Source of the DNA: Bacillus sp. DNRA2
GTDB lineage: Bacteria; Bacillota; Bacilli; Bacillales; Cytobacillaceae
Assembly: GCF_012843265.1 (NCBI RefSeq)
Contig: NZ_JABAIT010000005.1
Location: forward strand, 124,001-188,000
Length of the DNA stretch: 64,000 bases
Direction: 5' to 3'
The notes under the pieces were generated by a model. The model worked only from the letters and a program-made list of their open reading frames with translations, was not told the DNA's origin and did not search any database. Of this stretch, positions 28,537-38,781 are shown piece by piece (position 1 is the stretch's first letter; each line of letters begins with the position of its first letter). Made by a program: the position numbers and the translations under genes.

Positions 28537-29729
28537 TCTCCCCCTAATCTAGCCCTTACTGTATGAACGTCCTTATCTCCTCGACCAGATAAACAAATCA
28601 CTAAAGTTTCTGTTTGTTCCATTTTTGGTGCAAGCTTTAAAGCATAAGCAACCGCATGTGAACTTTCAAGTGCCGGAATGATCCCTTCTAATTTTGATAA
28701 TAACTGAAGTGCTTCCAAAGCTTCGTCATCGGTAATAGAATCATATTGAACCCTTCCAATATCCTTTAAATAGCTATGCTCAGGTCCAACACCTGGGTAA
28801 TCTAAACCAGCAGAAATTGAATGTGCTTCTTGAACTTGCCCATTTTGATCCTGAAGTAAATACATAAATGCGCCATGCAAAACACCTGGTGTTCCTTTAG
28901 TTAATGATGCAGCATGGCGGTCCGTATCTACGCCAAGACCAGCTGCTTCCACACCGTATAATTTCACGTCGAGGTCATTAATAAAAGGGTAAAACATGCC
29001 CATTGAATTACTACCTCCGCCTATACAGGCAACAACTGCATCTGGGAGCTTACCTTCCTTCGCAAGATGCTGTGTTTTTGTTTCCGAACCAATAACGCTT
29101 TGGAAATCACGAACAATCATTGGAAACGGATGAGGTCCCGTAACCGAGCCTAATATATAATGGGTGTCTTCAACATGAGAAACCCAATAGCGGAGTGCTT
29201 CATTTACAGCATCCTTTAATGTAGCACTTCCTGACTCAACACTTACAACTTTTGCCCCTAAAAGCTCCATCCGAAATACATTCAGTTGTTGGCGCTTTAT
29301 ATCTTCGCTACCCATAAAAATAACACAATCCAAATCTAGTAATGCACAAGCAGTTGCCGTTGCCACACCGTGCTGTCCCGCACCAGTCTCTGCAACAATT
29401 TTTCTCTTTCCCATTCTAACTGCAAGTAAAGCCTGACCAATCGCATTATTAATTTTGTGGGCGCCCGTATGATTTAAATCTTCTCGTTTTAAGTATATCT
29501 TTGCGCCATTACAGTACTTTGTGAGGTTTTTCGCAAAGTATAGGGGCGTTTCCCGCCCAACATAATCTGTTAATAAATATTGCAATTCTTCTGTGAAGGT
29601 TGGGTCACTAATTGCTTTTTGATATTCAACATCAAGTTCGTTAATTGCCTTCATGAGTGTTTCTGGAATATATTTTCCACCGTACTTGCCAAAATGTCCT
29701 TTTTCATCCGGTAGTGTGTAAGTAGTCAT
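28533..29729 (-). CDS. trpB: Tryptophan synthase beta subunit
   Basis: PLP enzyme joining indole and serine. The PLP lysine is in [15 protein letters not shown], the phosphate-binding loop in [10 protein letters not shown], and the monovalent cation/substrate region in [11 protein letters not shown]. Length is 398, standard for TrpB1. Fourteen bases separate it from trpF. Confidence 0.97.
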   Translation of the reverse strand: MTTYTLPDEKGHFGKYGGKYIPETLMKAINELDVEYQKAISDPTFTEELQYLLTDYVGRETPLYFAKNLTKYCNGAKIYLKREDLNHTGAHKINNAIGQALLAVRMGKRKIVAETGAGQHGVATATACALLDLDCVIFMGSEDIKRQQLNVFRMELLGAKVVSVESGSATLKDAVNEALRYWVSHVEDTHYILGSVTGPHPFPMIVRDFQSVIGSETKTQHLAKEGKLPDAVVACIGGGSNSMGMFYPFINDLDVKLYGVEAAGLGVDTDRHAASLTKGTPGVLHGAFMYLLQDQNGQVQEAHSISAGLDYPGVGPEHSYLKDIGRVQYDSITDDEALEALQLLSKLEGIIPALESSHAVAYALKLAPKMEQTETLVICLSGRGDKDVHTVRARLGGE

Positions 29730-29743
29730 AACTGACTCTCCTT

Positions 29744-30358
29744 TTAATGATTATTTTTCTTGGCTTTTTCAATAAATGCTTTGATTTTTGCTACATCTTT
29801 TTTGCCATCCGTTTCGACACCGGAGCTAACATCGACCATGTCTGGACATGCAATGGCAATTGCCTGTTCCACATTGTCGATTGCTAAACCGCCGGCAAGA
29901 ATAATTTTCTTATCTGTAAATTGACGCCCAGATAACAATTCCCAATTAAAGCTGGTGCCATTCCCACCGCGATATTTCCCTGATGGGCTATCTAGTAAAA
30001 ACCATTGATTTGAATAGTCAGCTAGCTGTTCAAAATCCTCTCCGTCGTTAATACTTAATGCTTTAACCACTGGCACAGAAAATGACTCACAAAATTCAGG
30101 TGTTTCATCACCGTGGAACTGAATCATGGTCAAATTTGCCTCAGCAATGATTTCGTCAATCATTTCCTTTCTCTCATTGACAAATACACCGATTTTCTCA
30201 ACATATTCAGGAAGTTGATCGATGATTTCTCTTGCAGCAGCAGGAGAAATTTTTCGTTTACTTTCAGCAAACACAAACCCAAGCGCATCAGCTCCGCATT
30301 CAACTGCCTGTAATGCTGTAAACACATCGGTAATCCCACAAATTTTCACCTTCATCAT
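29744..30358 (-). CDS. trpF: Phosphoribosylanthranilate isomerase
   Basis: TIM-barrel isomerase of the third tryptophan-pathway step. The catalytic Cys is in VKICGI and the Asp in the [17 protein letters not shown] loop. [10 protein letters not shown] and [13 protein letters not shown] bind phosphate. Length is 204. The start overlaps the trpC stop by one base (TAATG). Confidence 0.96.
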   Translation of the reverse strand: MMKVKICGITDVFTALQAVECGADALGFVFAESKRKISPAAAREIIDQLPEYVEKIGVFVNERKEMIDEIIAEANLTMIQFHGDETPEFCESFSVPVVKALSINDGEDFEQLADYSNQWFLLDSPSGKYRGGNGTSFNWELLSGRQFTDKKIILAGGLAIDNVEQAIAIACPDMVDVSSGVETDGKKDVAKIKAFIEKAKKNNH

Positions 30359-31140
30359 TAACGCACCGTCCGTACTGGTTGTTTCAGCTGTTTAAAAGTA
30401 TCTTGTAAATTTGGTGCCATCATAAATGTTTCCCCAACTAAAATCCCACGTGCTCCAGCTGATTGGACACGAATAACGTCACTTACTGTTTTAATACCAC
30501 TTTCACTTATCAATGAAGCACCAGTTTGGAGAACAAGTGGCGCTAACTGCTCTGTTGCTGCGAGATTTACTTCAAAGGTTTTTAAATTACGATTATTGAT
30601 TCCCATTAACTGAGCATTTGCAGCATTTGCTTTTTCAAAATCTTCCTCGTCATGAATTTCAACCAATACCTCCAAATTCTTTTCATTGGCGTATTGGTAT
30701 AGTTCAATCAGCTTTGATTTTTCCATCGCTGCAGCAATTAACAGCACAATATCCGCACCAGCCTTGTAGGCAGTGTCTATTTGAATTGGATCAATAACAA
30801 AGTCTTTGCATAAAATCGGAAGGTCCACAACGGAACGGACTGCTTGTAAGTCAGCAAAAGATCCCTTAAAAAAGCTGGAGTCAGTTAATACAGATATTGC
30901 ATCAGCACCAAATTGCTCATAGCTTTGAGCTTGTTCTTGTGGATTCAAATTCGGATTGATATCTCCCTTTGACGGTGATGCCCGTTTAAATTCGGCAATG
31001 ATTTTCATTTCATTCGCTTCACGGATTTTTTCTATAAAAGATCGTTTTTTTCGAGGGCTATGCTCCTCAAACTTTAAATTGGCTAAATCAGCAAGTTCTG
31101 TTCTTTTTACGTCTAATATTCGATTCAAAATTGTACTCAT
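30358..31140 (-). CDS. trpC: Indole-3-glycerol phosphate synthase
   Basis: TIM-barrel enzyme closing the indole ring. IIAEFKRASPSKGDI carries the catalytic Lys and phosphate contacts; LCKDFVID, LMGINNRNLKTFEV and SESGIKT complete the active site. Length is 260. It starts directly at the trpD stop codon. Confidence 0.97.
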   Translation of the reverse strand: MSTILNRILDVKRTELADLANLKFEEHSPRKKRSFIEKIREANEMKIIAEFKRASPSKGDINPNLNPQEQAQSYEQFGADAISVLTDSSFFKGSFADLQAVRSVVDLPILCKDFVIDPIQIDTAYKAGADIVLLIAAAMEKSKLIELYQYANEKNLEVLVEIHDEEDFEKANAANAQLMGINNRNLKTFEVNLAATEQLAPLVLQTGASLISESGIKTVSDVIRVQSAGARGILVGETFMMAPNLQDTFKQLKQPVRTVR

Positions 31141-32166
31141 CTATATCACCTCTTGTTGATACCGCTGGCTGAACTCGATTAATTGTTCAAGCTTTGCTAA
31201 TGCCGCTCCGGAATCAATACTTTCTTTTGCTAATGCAATACCTTGTTCAACTGATTCAGCTTTCTGGGCAGTGAAAATTCCAAGCCCTGCATTCAACAAC
31301 ACCGTATCACGTCTTGCCCCTTTTTCACCATTCAAAATACTTAAAAGAATATCAGCATTTTCTTTAGCATCGCCACCGACAATATCTTTGTTGGTATAGG
31401 TGCCTAATCCAACTTCTTCGGGATGAAGAATTCTCTTCGTTATCTCGCTATTATTTACAATGACTAAATGATTCTCACCTTGTAAGGAGGCTTCATCCAT
31501 ATGACCGGCTCCGTTTAAAACTACGGCCCGTTTCCGGCCAAGTCTTAATAATACCTCCCCAAACATTTCTAACAAATCGCGACGGTATATACCTAAGAGT
31601 TGATAATCGAGATTTACTGGATTAGTCAACGGACCAATTAAATTAAATATCGTTGGAATACGTAAATCCCTACGGACCTTCATGATTCTTTTTACTTTTG
31701 GATGAACAAATGGCGCAAATAGGAAGGTAATCCCTACAGTCTGAAGTATTTCTTGTGCTGCTTCAGTCGGAAGATTAAAGTTGACGCCTAAATGCTCCAG
31801 TACATCTGCACTACCAGTTTTACTGGAAATGCTTCGATTACCATGCTTTGCAACGGTCAATCCTGCACCGGCCATAACAAAAGCAGAAGTTGTACTGATG
31901 TTGAAACTTTTCGATCCGTCTCCACCTGTACCACAGTTATCAATTACTTTTGAAATTTCTTCCGTAAATGGCATCGCAAAGCGGCGCATGACTTTAACAA
32001 GTCCTAAAATTTCATCTACCGTCTCTCCTTTAATTTTTAGGCCAATTAAAAAGGCTGCCATTTCACTATCAGATATCTCTTCAGAAAATAATTGTGTTAC
32101 CGCACTTTCCATTTCATTTTCTGTTAATGAGCGTTGTTCAGCTAATTGTTCAAGATAAATTTTCAT
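31141..32166 (-). CDS. trpD: Anthranilate phosphoribosyltransferase
   Basis: Attaches phosphoribose to anthranilate. The PRPP-binding Gly-rich loop is GTGGDGSKSFNIST and the anthranilate-site stretch is KHGNRSISSKTGSADVLEHLG. Length is 341. It overlaps trpG by 17 bases. Confidence 0.97.
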   Translation of the reverse strand: MKIYLEQLAEQRSLTENEMESAVTQLFSEEISDSEMAAFLIGLKIKGETVDEILGLVKVMRRFAMPFTEEISKVIDNCGTGGDGSKSFNISTTSAFVMAGAGLTVAKHGNRSISSKTGSADVLEHLGVNFNLPTEAAQEILQTVGITFLFAPFVHPKVKRIMKVRRDLRIPTIFNLIGPLTNPVNLDYQLLGIYRRDLLEMFGEVLLRLGRKRAVVLNGAGHMDEASLQGENHLVIVNNSEITKRILHPEEVGLGTYTNKDIVGGDAKENADILLSILNGEKGARRDTVLLNAGLGIFTAQKAESVEQGIALAKESIDSGAALAKLEQLIEFSQRYQQEVI

Positions 32167-32752
32167 ATGTTTTGTTCCCCTCTCTTATTTTTTCAAGAAA
32201 GTTTTTCAGCATTTGTTTTCCATCAATTGTTCCAACCGACTCAGGATGAAATTGCAATCCGAACGTCGGATATTGCCTATGTTTAATAGCCATAATTTCT
32301 TGATCGCTTGTTGCTTTACCAACAATTGTTAACTCTTCAGGTAAAGTCTTTGGATTGATCACCAAGGAGTGATATCGCATCACTTCTAGATGCTGTGGTA
32401 AATTTTCAAATAAATCTGAACCAGAATGTTCAACTTGTGAAGTTTTTCCATGCATAATGTTTTGAGCACGTTCTATTTTAGCTCCGAAGGCATAGCCGAT
32501 AGCCTGATGACCAAGACAAATCCCTAAAATTGGGATTGATTGATGGAACGTTTTAATGACATCGACACATATTCCGGCATTTTCCGGGCGTCCTGGTCCT
32601 GGTGACAAAATGATGGCCTCTGGCTGAAGCGTTTCAATCTCTTTAATCGTCATTTTGTCATTTCTAATAACGGTAATCTCTTCACCTAATTCGCCAAAAT
32701 ATTGAAACAGGTTATAAGTAAAGGAATCATAATTATCAATTAATAAAATCAT
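32150..32752 (-). CDS. trpG: Anthranilate synthase glutamine amidotransferase subunit
   Basis: Class I glutaminase that supplies ammonia to TrpE. The nucleophile is in GICLGHQAIGYAFG and the His-Glu pair is in QFHPESVGT. SPGPGRPENAG is the family N-terminal signature. Length is 200. It overlaps both trpE and trpD by 17 bases, so translation is coupled. In B. subtilis the single trpG/pabA gene sits in the folate operon; here it is inside the trp operon. Confidence 0.95.
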   Translation of the reverse strand: MILLIDNYDSFTYNLFQYFGELGEEITVIRNDKMTIKEIETLQPEAIILSPGPGRPENAGICVDVIKTFHQSIPILGICLGHQAIGYAFGAKIERAQNIMHGKTSQVEHSGSDLFENLPQHLEVMRYHSLVINPKTLPEELTIVGKATSDQEIMAIKHRQYPTFGLQFHPESVGTIDGKQMLKNFLEKIREGNKTYENLS

Positions 32753-34160
32753 CTGGATCCTCCAAAAATGTTTTTAGTTTATGGATGGTTTCTTCGTATT
32801 CTTTTTCAGGGACTGAATCATAGACAATTCCTGCCCCCGCTTGAATATATGCCCTGTTTTCTTTAATCACCATCGTCCGAATCGCTAAAGCAAAATCCAT
32901 ATTTCCATTTACTGAAAAATATCCAATTGCCCCTGAGTATACACCGCGCTTTTCTGATTCAAGCTCATTAATGATTTCCATTGCTCTGATTTTTGGAGCG
33001 CCGGAAACGGTCCCTGCCGGTAAACAAGAAATTAATGCATCTTGAGGTTTGTGCTTCTCTGCTAAGTCGCCACTCACCTCTGACACGAGATGCATGACAT
33101 GTTTGAATTTTTCTATTTCCATATACTTATGGATGTTTACAGTACCGAACGTGCAAATTTTCCCAAGATCATTCCGGCCAAGGTCAACAAGCATGCGATG
33201 CTCTGCCAATTCTTTTTCATCAGCAATTAGTCCTTGAGCGAGCACTTGATCCTCAGCTTCAGTTTTTCCGCGAGGTCGAGTTCCAGCAATTGGATTGGTT
33301 GTAATGACTGATTGCTTCGCTTTTACTAGGCTTTCGGGTGATGACCCGGCAACTACATAGTCTTCAAAATCTAAATAATACATATATGGAGTTGGATTAC
33401 TGATTCTTAATTTCCGATAAAAGGAAAACGGATCTCCCTCGAAACTTGCTTCCATTCGTTGTGATAATACGACCTGAAATATATCACCTTTTGAAATATA
33501 TTCTTTTGCCTTCTTTACATTCTCGATAAATTTTTGCTTTGAAGTTGAAGCCTTGAAACTTGATAGAACTACACCCTTCCGTTCTTCACTGTGAAATTCA
33601 GCCATCAGTTCTTTACGGCGTTTTTCATTTTGTTTTTTGAGTGTATGCTGAGTTGTCTCAGGTAAAATAGGAGTAGCGGCTAAATACACTTTTTGCTCTA
33701 AATGGTCATAAATGATAACTTGCTCATAAAACATTAAGTGAACATCAGGCATTTCCAAATCTTTACCTGGGATTGCACCAATATTTTCATATTGGCGAAT
33801 CGTATCGTAGCCAACATACCCGACAGCCCCCCCGACAAAGGGAAACACACCATCCTCTTCGCCATATTGAGGAAGTAGTTCTTTAACAATATCGAGCGTT
33901 TTACCCGTTACAAGTTCTTCTCCTTTTTCAGTGATGATCTTGTTCTTTTGTTGGCCAAAGCCTTTTATTTCTAGAACAGGGTCAGCTCCGATGATGGAAT
34001 ATCTACCAGTGTTTTCATATTTTAATGAGCTTTCAAGAAGAAACTTTTTTCGGCCACTGATTTTTTGAAATATCGAAATCGGCGTCAGCATATCGCCTTC
34101 CATTTGCTCTATAGTACAGTTGGTTGGATTTATTAATTTTTTCATTGTGATTACCTCCAT
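32736..34160 (-). CDS. trpE: Anthranilate synthase component I
   Basis: Converts chorismate to anthranilate. The N-terminal feedback region has LLESSLKYENTGRYSIIG. The chorismate-binding core has FQVVLSQRMEASFEG, AGTRPRGKTEAED, LVDLGRNDLGK and CLPAGTVSGAPKIRAMEII. Length is 474. ATG at 34145, the third codon after an upstream ATG, follows GGAGGTAATCACA, so the true start may be 34145 (MKKLINPTN). First gene of the operon, directly after two T-boxes. Confidence 0.96.
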   Translation of the reverse strand: MEVITMKKLINPTNCTIEQMEGDMLTPISIFQKISGRKKFLLESSLKYENTGRYSIIGADPVLEIKGFGQQKNKIITEKGEELVTGKTLDIVKELLPQYGEEDGVFPFVGGAVGYVGYDTIRQYENIGAIPGKDLEMPDVHLMFYEQVIIYDHLEQKVYLAATPILPETTQHTLKKQNEKRRKELMAEFHSEERKGVVLSSFKASTSKQKFIENVKKAKEYISKGDIFQVVLSQRMEASFEGDPFSFYRKLRISNPTPYMYYLDFEDYVVAGSSPESLVKAKQSVITTNPIAGTRPRGKTEAEDQVLAQGLIADEKELAEHRMLVDLGRNDLGKICTFGTVNIHKYMEIEKFKHVMHLVSEVSGDLAEKHKPQDALISCLPAGTVSGAPKIRAMEIINELESEKRGVYSGAIGYFSVNGNMDFALAIRTMVIKENRAYIQAGAGIVYDSVPEKEYEETIHKLKTFLEDPDDFIN

Positions 34161-34186
34161 TTAAAACAAAGTCCACTTCCAAAGCA

Positions 34187-34460
34187 TAAAAAAAATCCCC
34201 TATATACACGTAAAATAGTGTATATAGAGGACGATTGTTGACCGCGGTACCACCTCAATTGGTTAATGGAATAATCCTTTAACCCACTTTCAGCAAACAG
34301 CATAACCTGTTTGCTTTATCATGTAACGGTGATAACCGGAAACCCCTACTGTTATTTCAAGATTTCACTCGTAAGTCCATTCCACAAGCCCTTAGTACCG
34401 GTTCTCAGCAGCCCGGCTCTCTGTCACTAAGCAGTATTGTGTACTACTCTCACTCATCGA
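34187..34460 (-). promoter_or_regulatory. Second tryptophan T-box (trpE-proximal)
   Basis: On the minus strand the AGUA-type motif (GAGAGTAGTAC), a Stem I with specifier codon UGG in GAATGGACTTACGAG (codon at 34379-34377) and the T-box sequence GAGGTGGTACCGCGG (about 34258-34244) are visible. The terminator CCTCTATATACAC / GTGTATATAGGGG plus T run lies at 34187-34232. The tRNA-end-pairing bases read UGGU. Confidence 0.93.
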
Positions 34461-34491
34461 TTTAATGATGTAAAAATTCCGCCTTTTCAAT

Positions 34492-34765
34492 AAAAAAAGG
34501 GTCTCTCTCCTATAAAAAGGACGAGAAACCCGTGGTGCCACCTTCATTAGCTAAACAATTAGCTCACTTAAAAGTATCAAAGCGTCTGCTTGAATACCCG
34601 TCTCTTGTAACGATGAGACCCATCGCCAAAGCCTACTCCCATTAAGGTTTCAGTTTGGAGGCTCGAAAGTCCATTCACTTAAATTTCCACACTGGTTTGC
34701 ACCACCCACCAGCTCTCTTCAGTATCCATTTAAGTTACTACTCTTTGTCAATGCCCTATCGATAT
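34492..34765 (-). promoter_or_regulatory. First tryptophan T-box (promoter-proximal)
   Basis: A second complete T-box in tandem: AAGAGTAGTAAC, Stem I with UGG specifier in GAATGGACTTTCGAG (codon at 34673-34671), T-box sequence GAAGGTGGCACCACGGG, and a terminator GGGTTTCTC / GAGAGACCC with seven T (34492-34531). Here the tRNA-end-pairing bases read UGGC, which matches the G73 discriminator of bacillary tRNA-Trp. Confidence 0.92.
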
Positions 34766-34776
34766 TGTTATTTTTA

Positions 34777-34805
34777 ATAATATTAACTTTCTGAAAAATT
34801 GTCAA
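34777..34805 (-). promoter_or_regulatory. SigA promoter of the trp operon
   Basis: On the minus strand TTGACA (34805-34800), a 17-base spacer and TATTAT (34782-34777). The expected start is near 34770, just ahead of the first T-box. Confidence 0.8.
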
Positions 34806-34930
34806 TAGTTCGGAACAATTTTCTTTAAATTACTTCCATATTATTTCCATAAATCAACTATAACTTGCACTACTAGTAAAAATCAAATATGTCCATATTA
34901 ACAATAGCATGAAAACAAAGGTGGCTTAAT

Positions 34931-36175
34931 ATGGAACAGGTCGACAGTCTTTTTGAAAAAATATTTGATGAGACAGAAAAGAAATCGATGAAAAAGCGCT
35001 GGGCAGTCGTATCCATCGCTTCGATACCACTAGTAATGACGCTAGGAAATTCGATGTTAATCCCCGTGCTTCCTGCTATGGAACGTGAGCTCGATATTTC
35101 ACCGTTTCAATCAAGCATGATTTTAACAGTGTATTCAATAGTCGCGATATTGTTAATTCCAATCGCAGGATTTTTATCCGATCACCTTGGCAGGAAAAGA
35201 ATCATTATTCCAAGCTTAATCATCGCTGGAGCTGGCGGAATTATTTCAGGTTATGTCGGGTGGAAATTACAGGATGGCTATTGGCTGATTTTAATTGGCC
35301 GTGCATTGCAAGGTGTGGGTGCTGCCGGGGCCTTTCCGATTGTCCTTCCTCTTGTTGGAGACATGTTTCAAAGCGATGATGAGGTCAGCAGTACTTTAGG
35401 TGTCATCGAAACGTCCAATACACTCGGAAAAGTTTTAAGCCCAATTTTAGGCGCGTACCTGGCAGGAATTATTTGGTTTATACCTTTTTTTGCTTTTCCA
35501 GTATTTTGTGTCATTTCGGTCGTGATGATCATATTTTTAGTAAAATCACCACCTAAAAAACAAGAAACCTTGCCTTTTTCACAATTTATTTCCCAAACGA
35601 AAGAAGTATTTGCTAATAATGGTCGTTGGCTAAATGCTGTTTTTATTATTGGTGGGAACCTTATGTTTGTTTTATTTGGAGTGCTTTTTTATTTATCTGA
35701 TATTCTGGAAAAAGAGTATCAAATTGTTGATGTGAAAAAAGGCTGTATTTTAGCTATCCCTTTAGGTGCCCTTTGCCTTTCTTCCTATTTTACCGGTAAA
35801 AAAATCAAGGAAGATAAAATCAAGATGAAATGGATTACTTTTATCGGGATAATATTGTTAACGGCTGCTGCTTTTTCACTTAAGTTTACAAATTCATTAT
35901 GGCTTATGATTTCCATCTTTATCGTGTGTGGCGTTGGAATTGGTGTAAGCCTCCCGTGCTTAGATGCCTTAATTACTGAAGGGATTGAAAAAGAGGAACG
36001 TGGAACAATCACATCATTATATAGTTCGATGCGGTTTATCGGTGTAGCGGCAGGGCCACCAGTGATCGCTATCATGATGAAGCATTCTACAGAGTGGATT
36101 TTCTATCTTTTATCAGGAATTAGCCTTTTAACTGCTTTATATGCTTTATTCGCCATTAAACCTGATAAAAGTTAA
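34931..36175 (+). CDS. MFS transporter (DHA1-like)
   Basis: A 414-residue, twelve-helix major-facilitator protein. GFLSDHLGRKR is the loop 2-3 motif, and GRALQGVGAAGAFPIVLPL together with ETSNTLGKVLSPILGA matches motif C of drug antiporters. The N terminus carries about 25 charged residues before helix 1. ATG at 34931 has a weak site (AAAGGTGG). No regulator is adjacent and the substrate is unknown. Confidence 0.85.
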   Translation: MEQVDSLFEKIFDETEKKSMKKRWAVVSIASIPLVMTLGNSMLIPVLPAMERELDISPFQSSMILTVYSIVAILLIPIAGFLSDHLGRKRIIIPSLIIAGAGGIISGYVGWKLQDGYWLILIGRALQGVGAAGAFPIVLPLVGDMFQSDDEVSSTLGVIETSNTLGKVLSPILGAYLAGIIWFIPFFAFPVFCVISVVMIIFLVKSPPKKQETLPFSQFISQTKEVFANNGRWLNAVFIIGGNLMFVLFGVLFYLSDILEKEYQIVDVKKGCILAIPLGALCLSSYFTGKKIKEDKIKMKWITFIGIILLTAAAFSLKFTNSLWLMISIFIVCGVGIGVSLPCLDALITEGIEKEERGTITSLYSSMRFIGVAAGPPVIAIMMKHSTEWIFYLLSGISLLTALYALFAIKPDKS

Positions 36176-36271
36176 TTGTGAGCATAGCCAAGTACTGTTT
36201 TGAACATACATTTATGTTTATAATAGAGAAGGAAGTTAAACTGTTTTAAATAAAGATAAGGGATGAAAAAA

Positions 36272-36562
36272 ATGAATGTAACAGGATATGCTGTTGAAAA
36301 ATTAATCGATCCATTTGGGATTTTGAGCGGAGATCGATATGAATTCTTCTTAGACATAGAAGTTGATGAAGACGATGAGTTATACAACGAAAACGGACTG
36401 CTCTTGAAGGTATTATTTCTAATTAATGGAGCAGAAGAAAAAATTATTTCTTACAATCTGCTCGAAAGCGCAACTGAAAAGTATATTGATTTATCGCTCG
36501 AGGATGAAGAATTGAATATGGTTTTTAATTTTTGCAAGGAACATCTAAATGGTACGGAATAA
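36272..36562 (+). CDS. Small acidic conserved protein (DUF6509-like)
   Basis: A 96-residue acidic cytosolic protein starting MNVTGYAVEK with GILSGDRYEFFLDIEVDEDDELY. I recall a Bacillaceae family of this type (DUF6509) with no function. ATG at 36272 is nine bases after AAGGG; the ATG at 36263 overlaps that site. It shares a terminator with the convergent ydjO-like gene. Confidence 0.62.
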   Translation: MNVTGYAVEKLIDPFGILSGDRYEFFLDIEVDEDDELYNENGLLLKVLFLINGAEEKIISYNLLESATEKYIDLSLEDEELNMVFNFCKEHLNGTE

Positions 36563-36598
36563 AAAATGAGGCTGATTCATTATCAGCCTCATTTTTTC
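36561..36598. terminator. Bidirectional terminator
   Basis: AAAAAATGAGGCTGAT / ATCAGCCTCATTTTTT, a perfect 16-bp stem between convergent genes. Confidence 0.9.
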
Positions 36599-36605
36599 CG
36601 AATAA

Positions 36606-36806
36606 TTAGTAACTCTTATTATGATTATCGATTGATTGTAGCAATTTTGTTGATTGTACCATATCACTGTTACAGATAGGACATTTAGGAACTTCTGTTG
36701 CCTTGAAATTATCTCGAACCCAGCAATTGCAGGTTTCTGCCTCACATTCCCAAACCTTTGTTTCAACTGTAATGATTTCTTCCACGATTCTTCTGCCGAA
36801 AGCCAT
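36606..36806 (-). CDS. ydjO: Cold-inducible YdjO-like zinc-ribbon protein
   Basis: A 66-residue protein starting MAFGRRIVEE with two Cys pairs, WECEAETCNCW and CPICNSDM, forming a probable zinc ribbon. It resembles B. subtilis YdjO, listed as cold-inducible. ATG at 36806 is eight bases after GGAGGT. It lies just downstream of a cold-shock protein gene on the same strand, which supports the assignment. Confidence 0.75.
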   Translation of the reverse strand: MAFGRRIVEEIITVETKVWECEAETCNCWVRDNFKATEVPKCPICNSDMVQSTKLLQSIDNHNKSY

Positions 36807-37032
36807 CCTATCTACCTCCAGTTTGCATTTTTTGACTAAACATTTCACTTTCAGTAAATTTAGTCAAATGAAAAATCCACTCATTATAAAAGTAAACTCG
36901 CATAAAACAGTTTATTTTATAATCAGTGAATTTATCCTACATCATAAATAATCCATAATTATATCATAACGTTTATTGAGATAAATTACAAATATTCGGA
37001 TTAGTAAACCACTATATGAAGGTTATAAATTA

Positions 37033-37233
37033 TTATGCTTTAACTACGTTTACAGCCTGTGGTCCACGTTGTCCTTGTTCAACCTCGAAGGTAACCTGTT
37101 GGCCCTCTTCTAAAGTTTTGTATCCATCACCTTGAATAGCAGAAAAATGAACGAAAACATCTTCGCCATTATCTCTTTCAATAAATCCAAATCCCTTTTC
37201 TCCGTTAAACCATTTTACCTTACCTGTTTCCAT
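37033..37233 (-). CDS. Cold-shock protein (CspA/CspB family), first copy
   Basis: A 66-residue single-strand nucleic-acid binding OB-fold protein acting as RNA chaperone. RNP1 is KGFGFIE and RNP2 is DVFVHFSAI. Starts [10 protein letters not shown] after AGGAGG. It lies 93 bases downstream of cshA on the same strand with no terminator visible between them, so read-through is possible. Confidence 0.95.
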   Translation of the reverse strand: METGKVKWFNGEKGFGFIERDNGEDVFVHFSAIQGDGYKTLEEGQQVTFEVEQGQRGPQAVNVVKA

Positions 37234-37326
37234 GTAAAAATCCTCCTAATTACGAAATCGCATAATACTATCAAACATTATATAATATGGGACAAACATC
37301 CATTTTTCATACAAAAATTTTAAAAT

Positions 37327-38781
37327 TTACGGACGAGGTCTTGATGGACGTTTCGCTTTTTCAGTTCTTGGACGTCTATTTTCATTATTTCTTGGTCGAT
37401 TATTCGCTTTTGGTCGGTCGTTACGTCGATTACGATCACGCTCAAATCTTGGTTTTTTAGAGCGAAGCGGCTCAACTGCTGTAAGAGTAACCGGCGTTGC
37501 ATCAGGCTCTTTTGTTAACAGCTTTAATGCAGAAGCTAAAAGAGTTACAGAATCTGTATCCTCAAGCAGATTTTCAGCAGCACGCTTGTATTCATTGAAA
37601 TCTCCAGATTCGACCACACTTATAATCTTATTAATGGTTGCTTGTTGATTCCCAAAAAGTACATCCTTAAAGCTAGGAATAGGTTTTTTCTGGATTTTTG
37701 ATTTCGTTACATTTTCAATCACATGTAAATGATCAATTTCACGTGGTGTAACAAAGGTAATCGCTAACCCTTTATTACCTGCACGACCTGTTCTTCCAAT
37801 ACGGTGAACATAGCTTTCGGGATCTTGTGGGATATCAAAATTATACACATGTGAAACTCCGCTAATATCTAGTCCTCGTGCAGCTACATCAGTTGCTACC
37901 ATAATGTCAATTGTCGACTCTTTAAAACGGCGAATTACCTGATCCCGTTTTGTTTGTGGAATATCGCCATGGATTCCTTCTGCTGAATAGCCACGTTTAA
38001 TTAATCCTTCAACCAACTCATCAACGCGCTTCTTTGTTCGACCAAACACAATCGCAAGCTCAGGTGATTGGATGTCTAAAAGACTACACATCACATCAAA
38101 TTTCTGTTTTTCTTGTACTTCTAAGTAATGCTGTTCAATATTCTTAACAGTCATTTCCTTCGCTTTAACTTGTACGTGTTCAGGATTTTTCATAAACTTT
38201 TCAGCTAAAGCCTTAATACGTTTAGGCATAGTTGCTGAGAACAGTAATGTTTGGCGTTCATTCGGAATACCAGCCAGAATCTTCTCAATATCCTCAATAA
38301 AGCCCATGTTCAGCATTTCATCAGCTTCATCAAGAACAACTGTGTGTATGTTTTGTAAGCGGATTGTTTTTCTTTCAATATGATCAATTAAACGCCCCGG
38401 TGTTGCAGCGATAATATGTGGTCTGTTTTTTAAACTTCTAATTTGGCGACTAATATCTTGACCACCATAAATTGGCAAGGTGCGAATCCCTTTTACATTA
38501 CCAATACGATTTAACTCTTCTGCTACTTGTACAGCTAGTTCGCGAGTCGGTGCGATAACAAGACCTTGAATCGCTGATTCTTCCACTTTTGCTCTTTCTA
38601 TTAAAGGAACACCAAAAGCTGTTGTTTTTCCAGTTCCTGTTTGTGCCTGTCCAATAATATCTTTACCTGTTAGGGCAACCGGAATTGCTTGTGCCTGAAT
38701 TGGACTTGGTTCCTCAAAACCCATTTGTGATAATGCTCTTTCTAACACTTCGCTTAAATTAAAATCTGAAAATGTTGTCAA
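37327..38781 (-). CDS. cshA: DEAD-box RNA helicase CshA
   Basis: ATP-dependent RNA helicase of the degradosome and cold adaptation. All motifs are present: Q motif with [17 protein letters not shown], Ia [31 protein letters not shown] and [14 protein letters not shown]-terminal region follows and then an Arg/Asn/Pro-rich basic tail (about 445-484) that binds RNA. Length is 484. ATG at 38781 follows AAGGAGG. It clusters with two csp genes and a ydjO-like gene. Confidence 0.95.
   Translation of the reverse strand: MTTFSDFNLSEVLERALSQMGFEEPSPIQAQAIPVALTGKDIIGQAQTGTGKTTAFGVPLIERAKVEESAIQGLVIAPTRELAVQVAEELNRIGNVKGIRTLPIYGGQDISRQIRSLKNRPHIIAATPGRLIDHIERKTIRLQNIHTVVLDEADEMLNMGFIEDIEKILAGIPNERQTLLFSATMPKRIKALAEKFMKNPEHVQVKAKEMTVKNIEQHYLEVQEKQKFDVMCSLLDIQSPELAIVFGRTKKRVDELVEGLIKRGYSAEGIHGDIPQTKRDQVIRRFKESTIDIMVATDVAARGLDISGVSHVYNFDIPQDPESYVHRIGRTGRAGNKGLAITFVTPREIDHLHVIENVTKSKIQKKPIPSFKDVLFGNQQATINKIISVVESGDFNEYKRAAENLLEDTDSVTLLASALKLLTKEPDATPVTLTAVEPLRSKKPRFERDRNRRNDRPKANNRPRNNENRRPRTEKAKRPSRPRP

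Noticed and set aside
34161-34930. TRAP-binding (G/U)AG repeats before trpE
   Set aside because: No regular series of GAG/UAG triplets was found; two T-boxes account for the leader.
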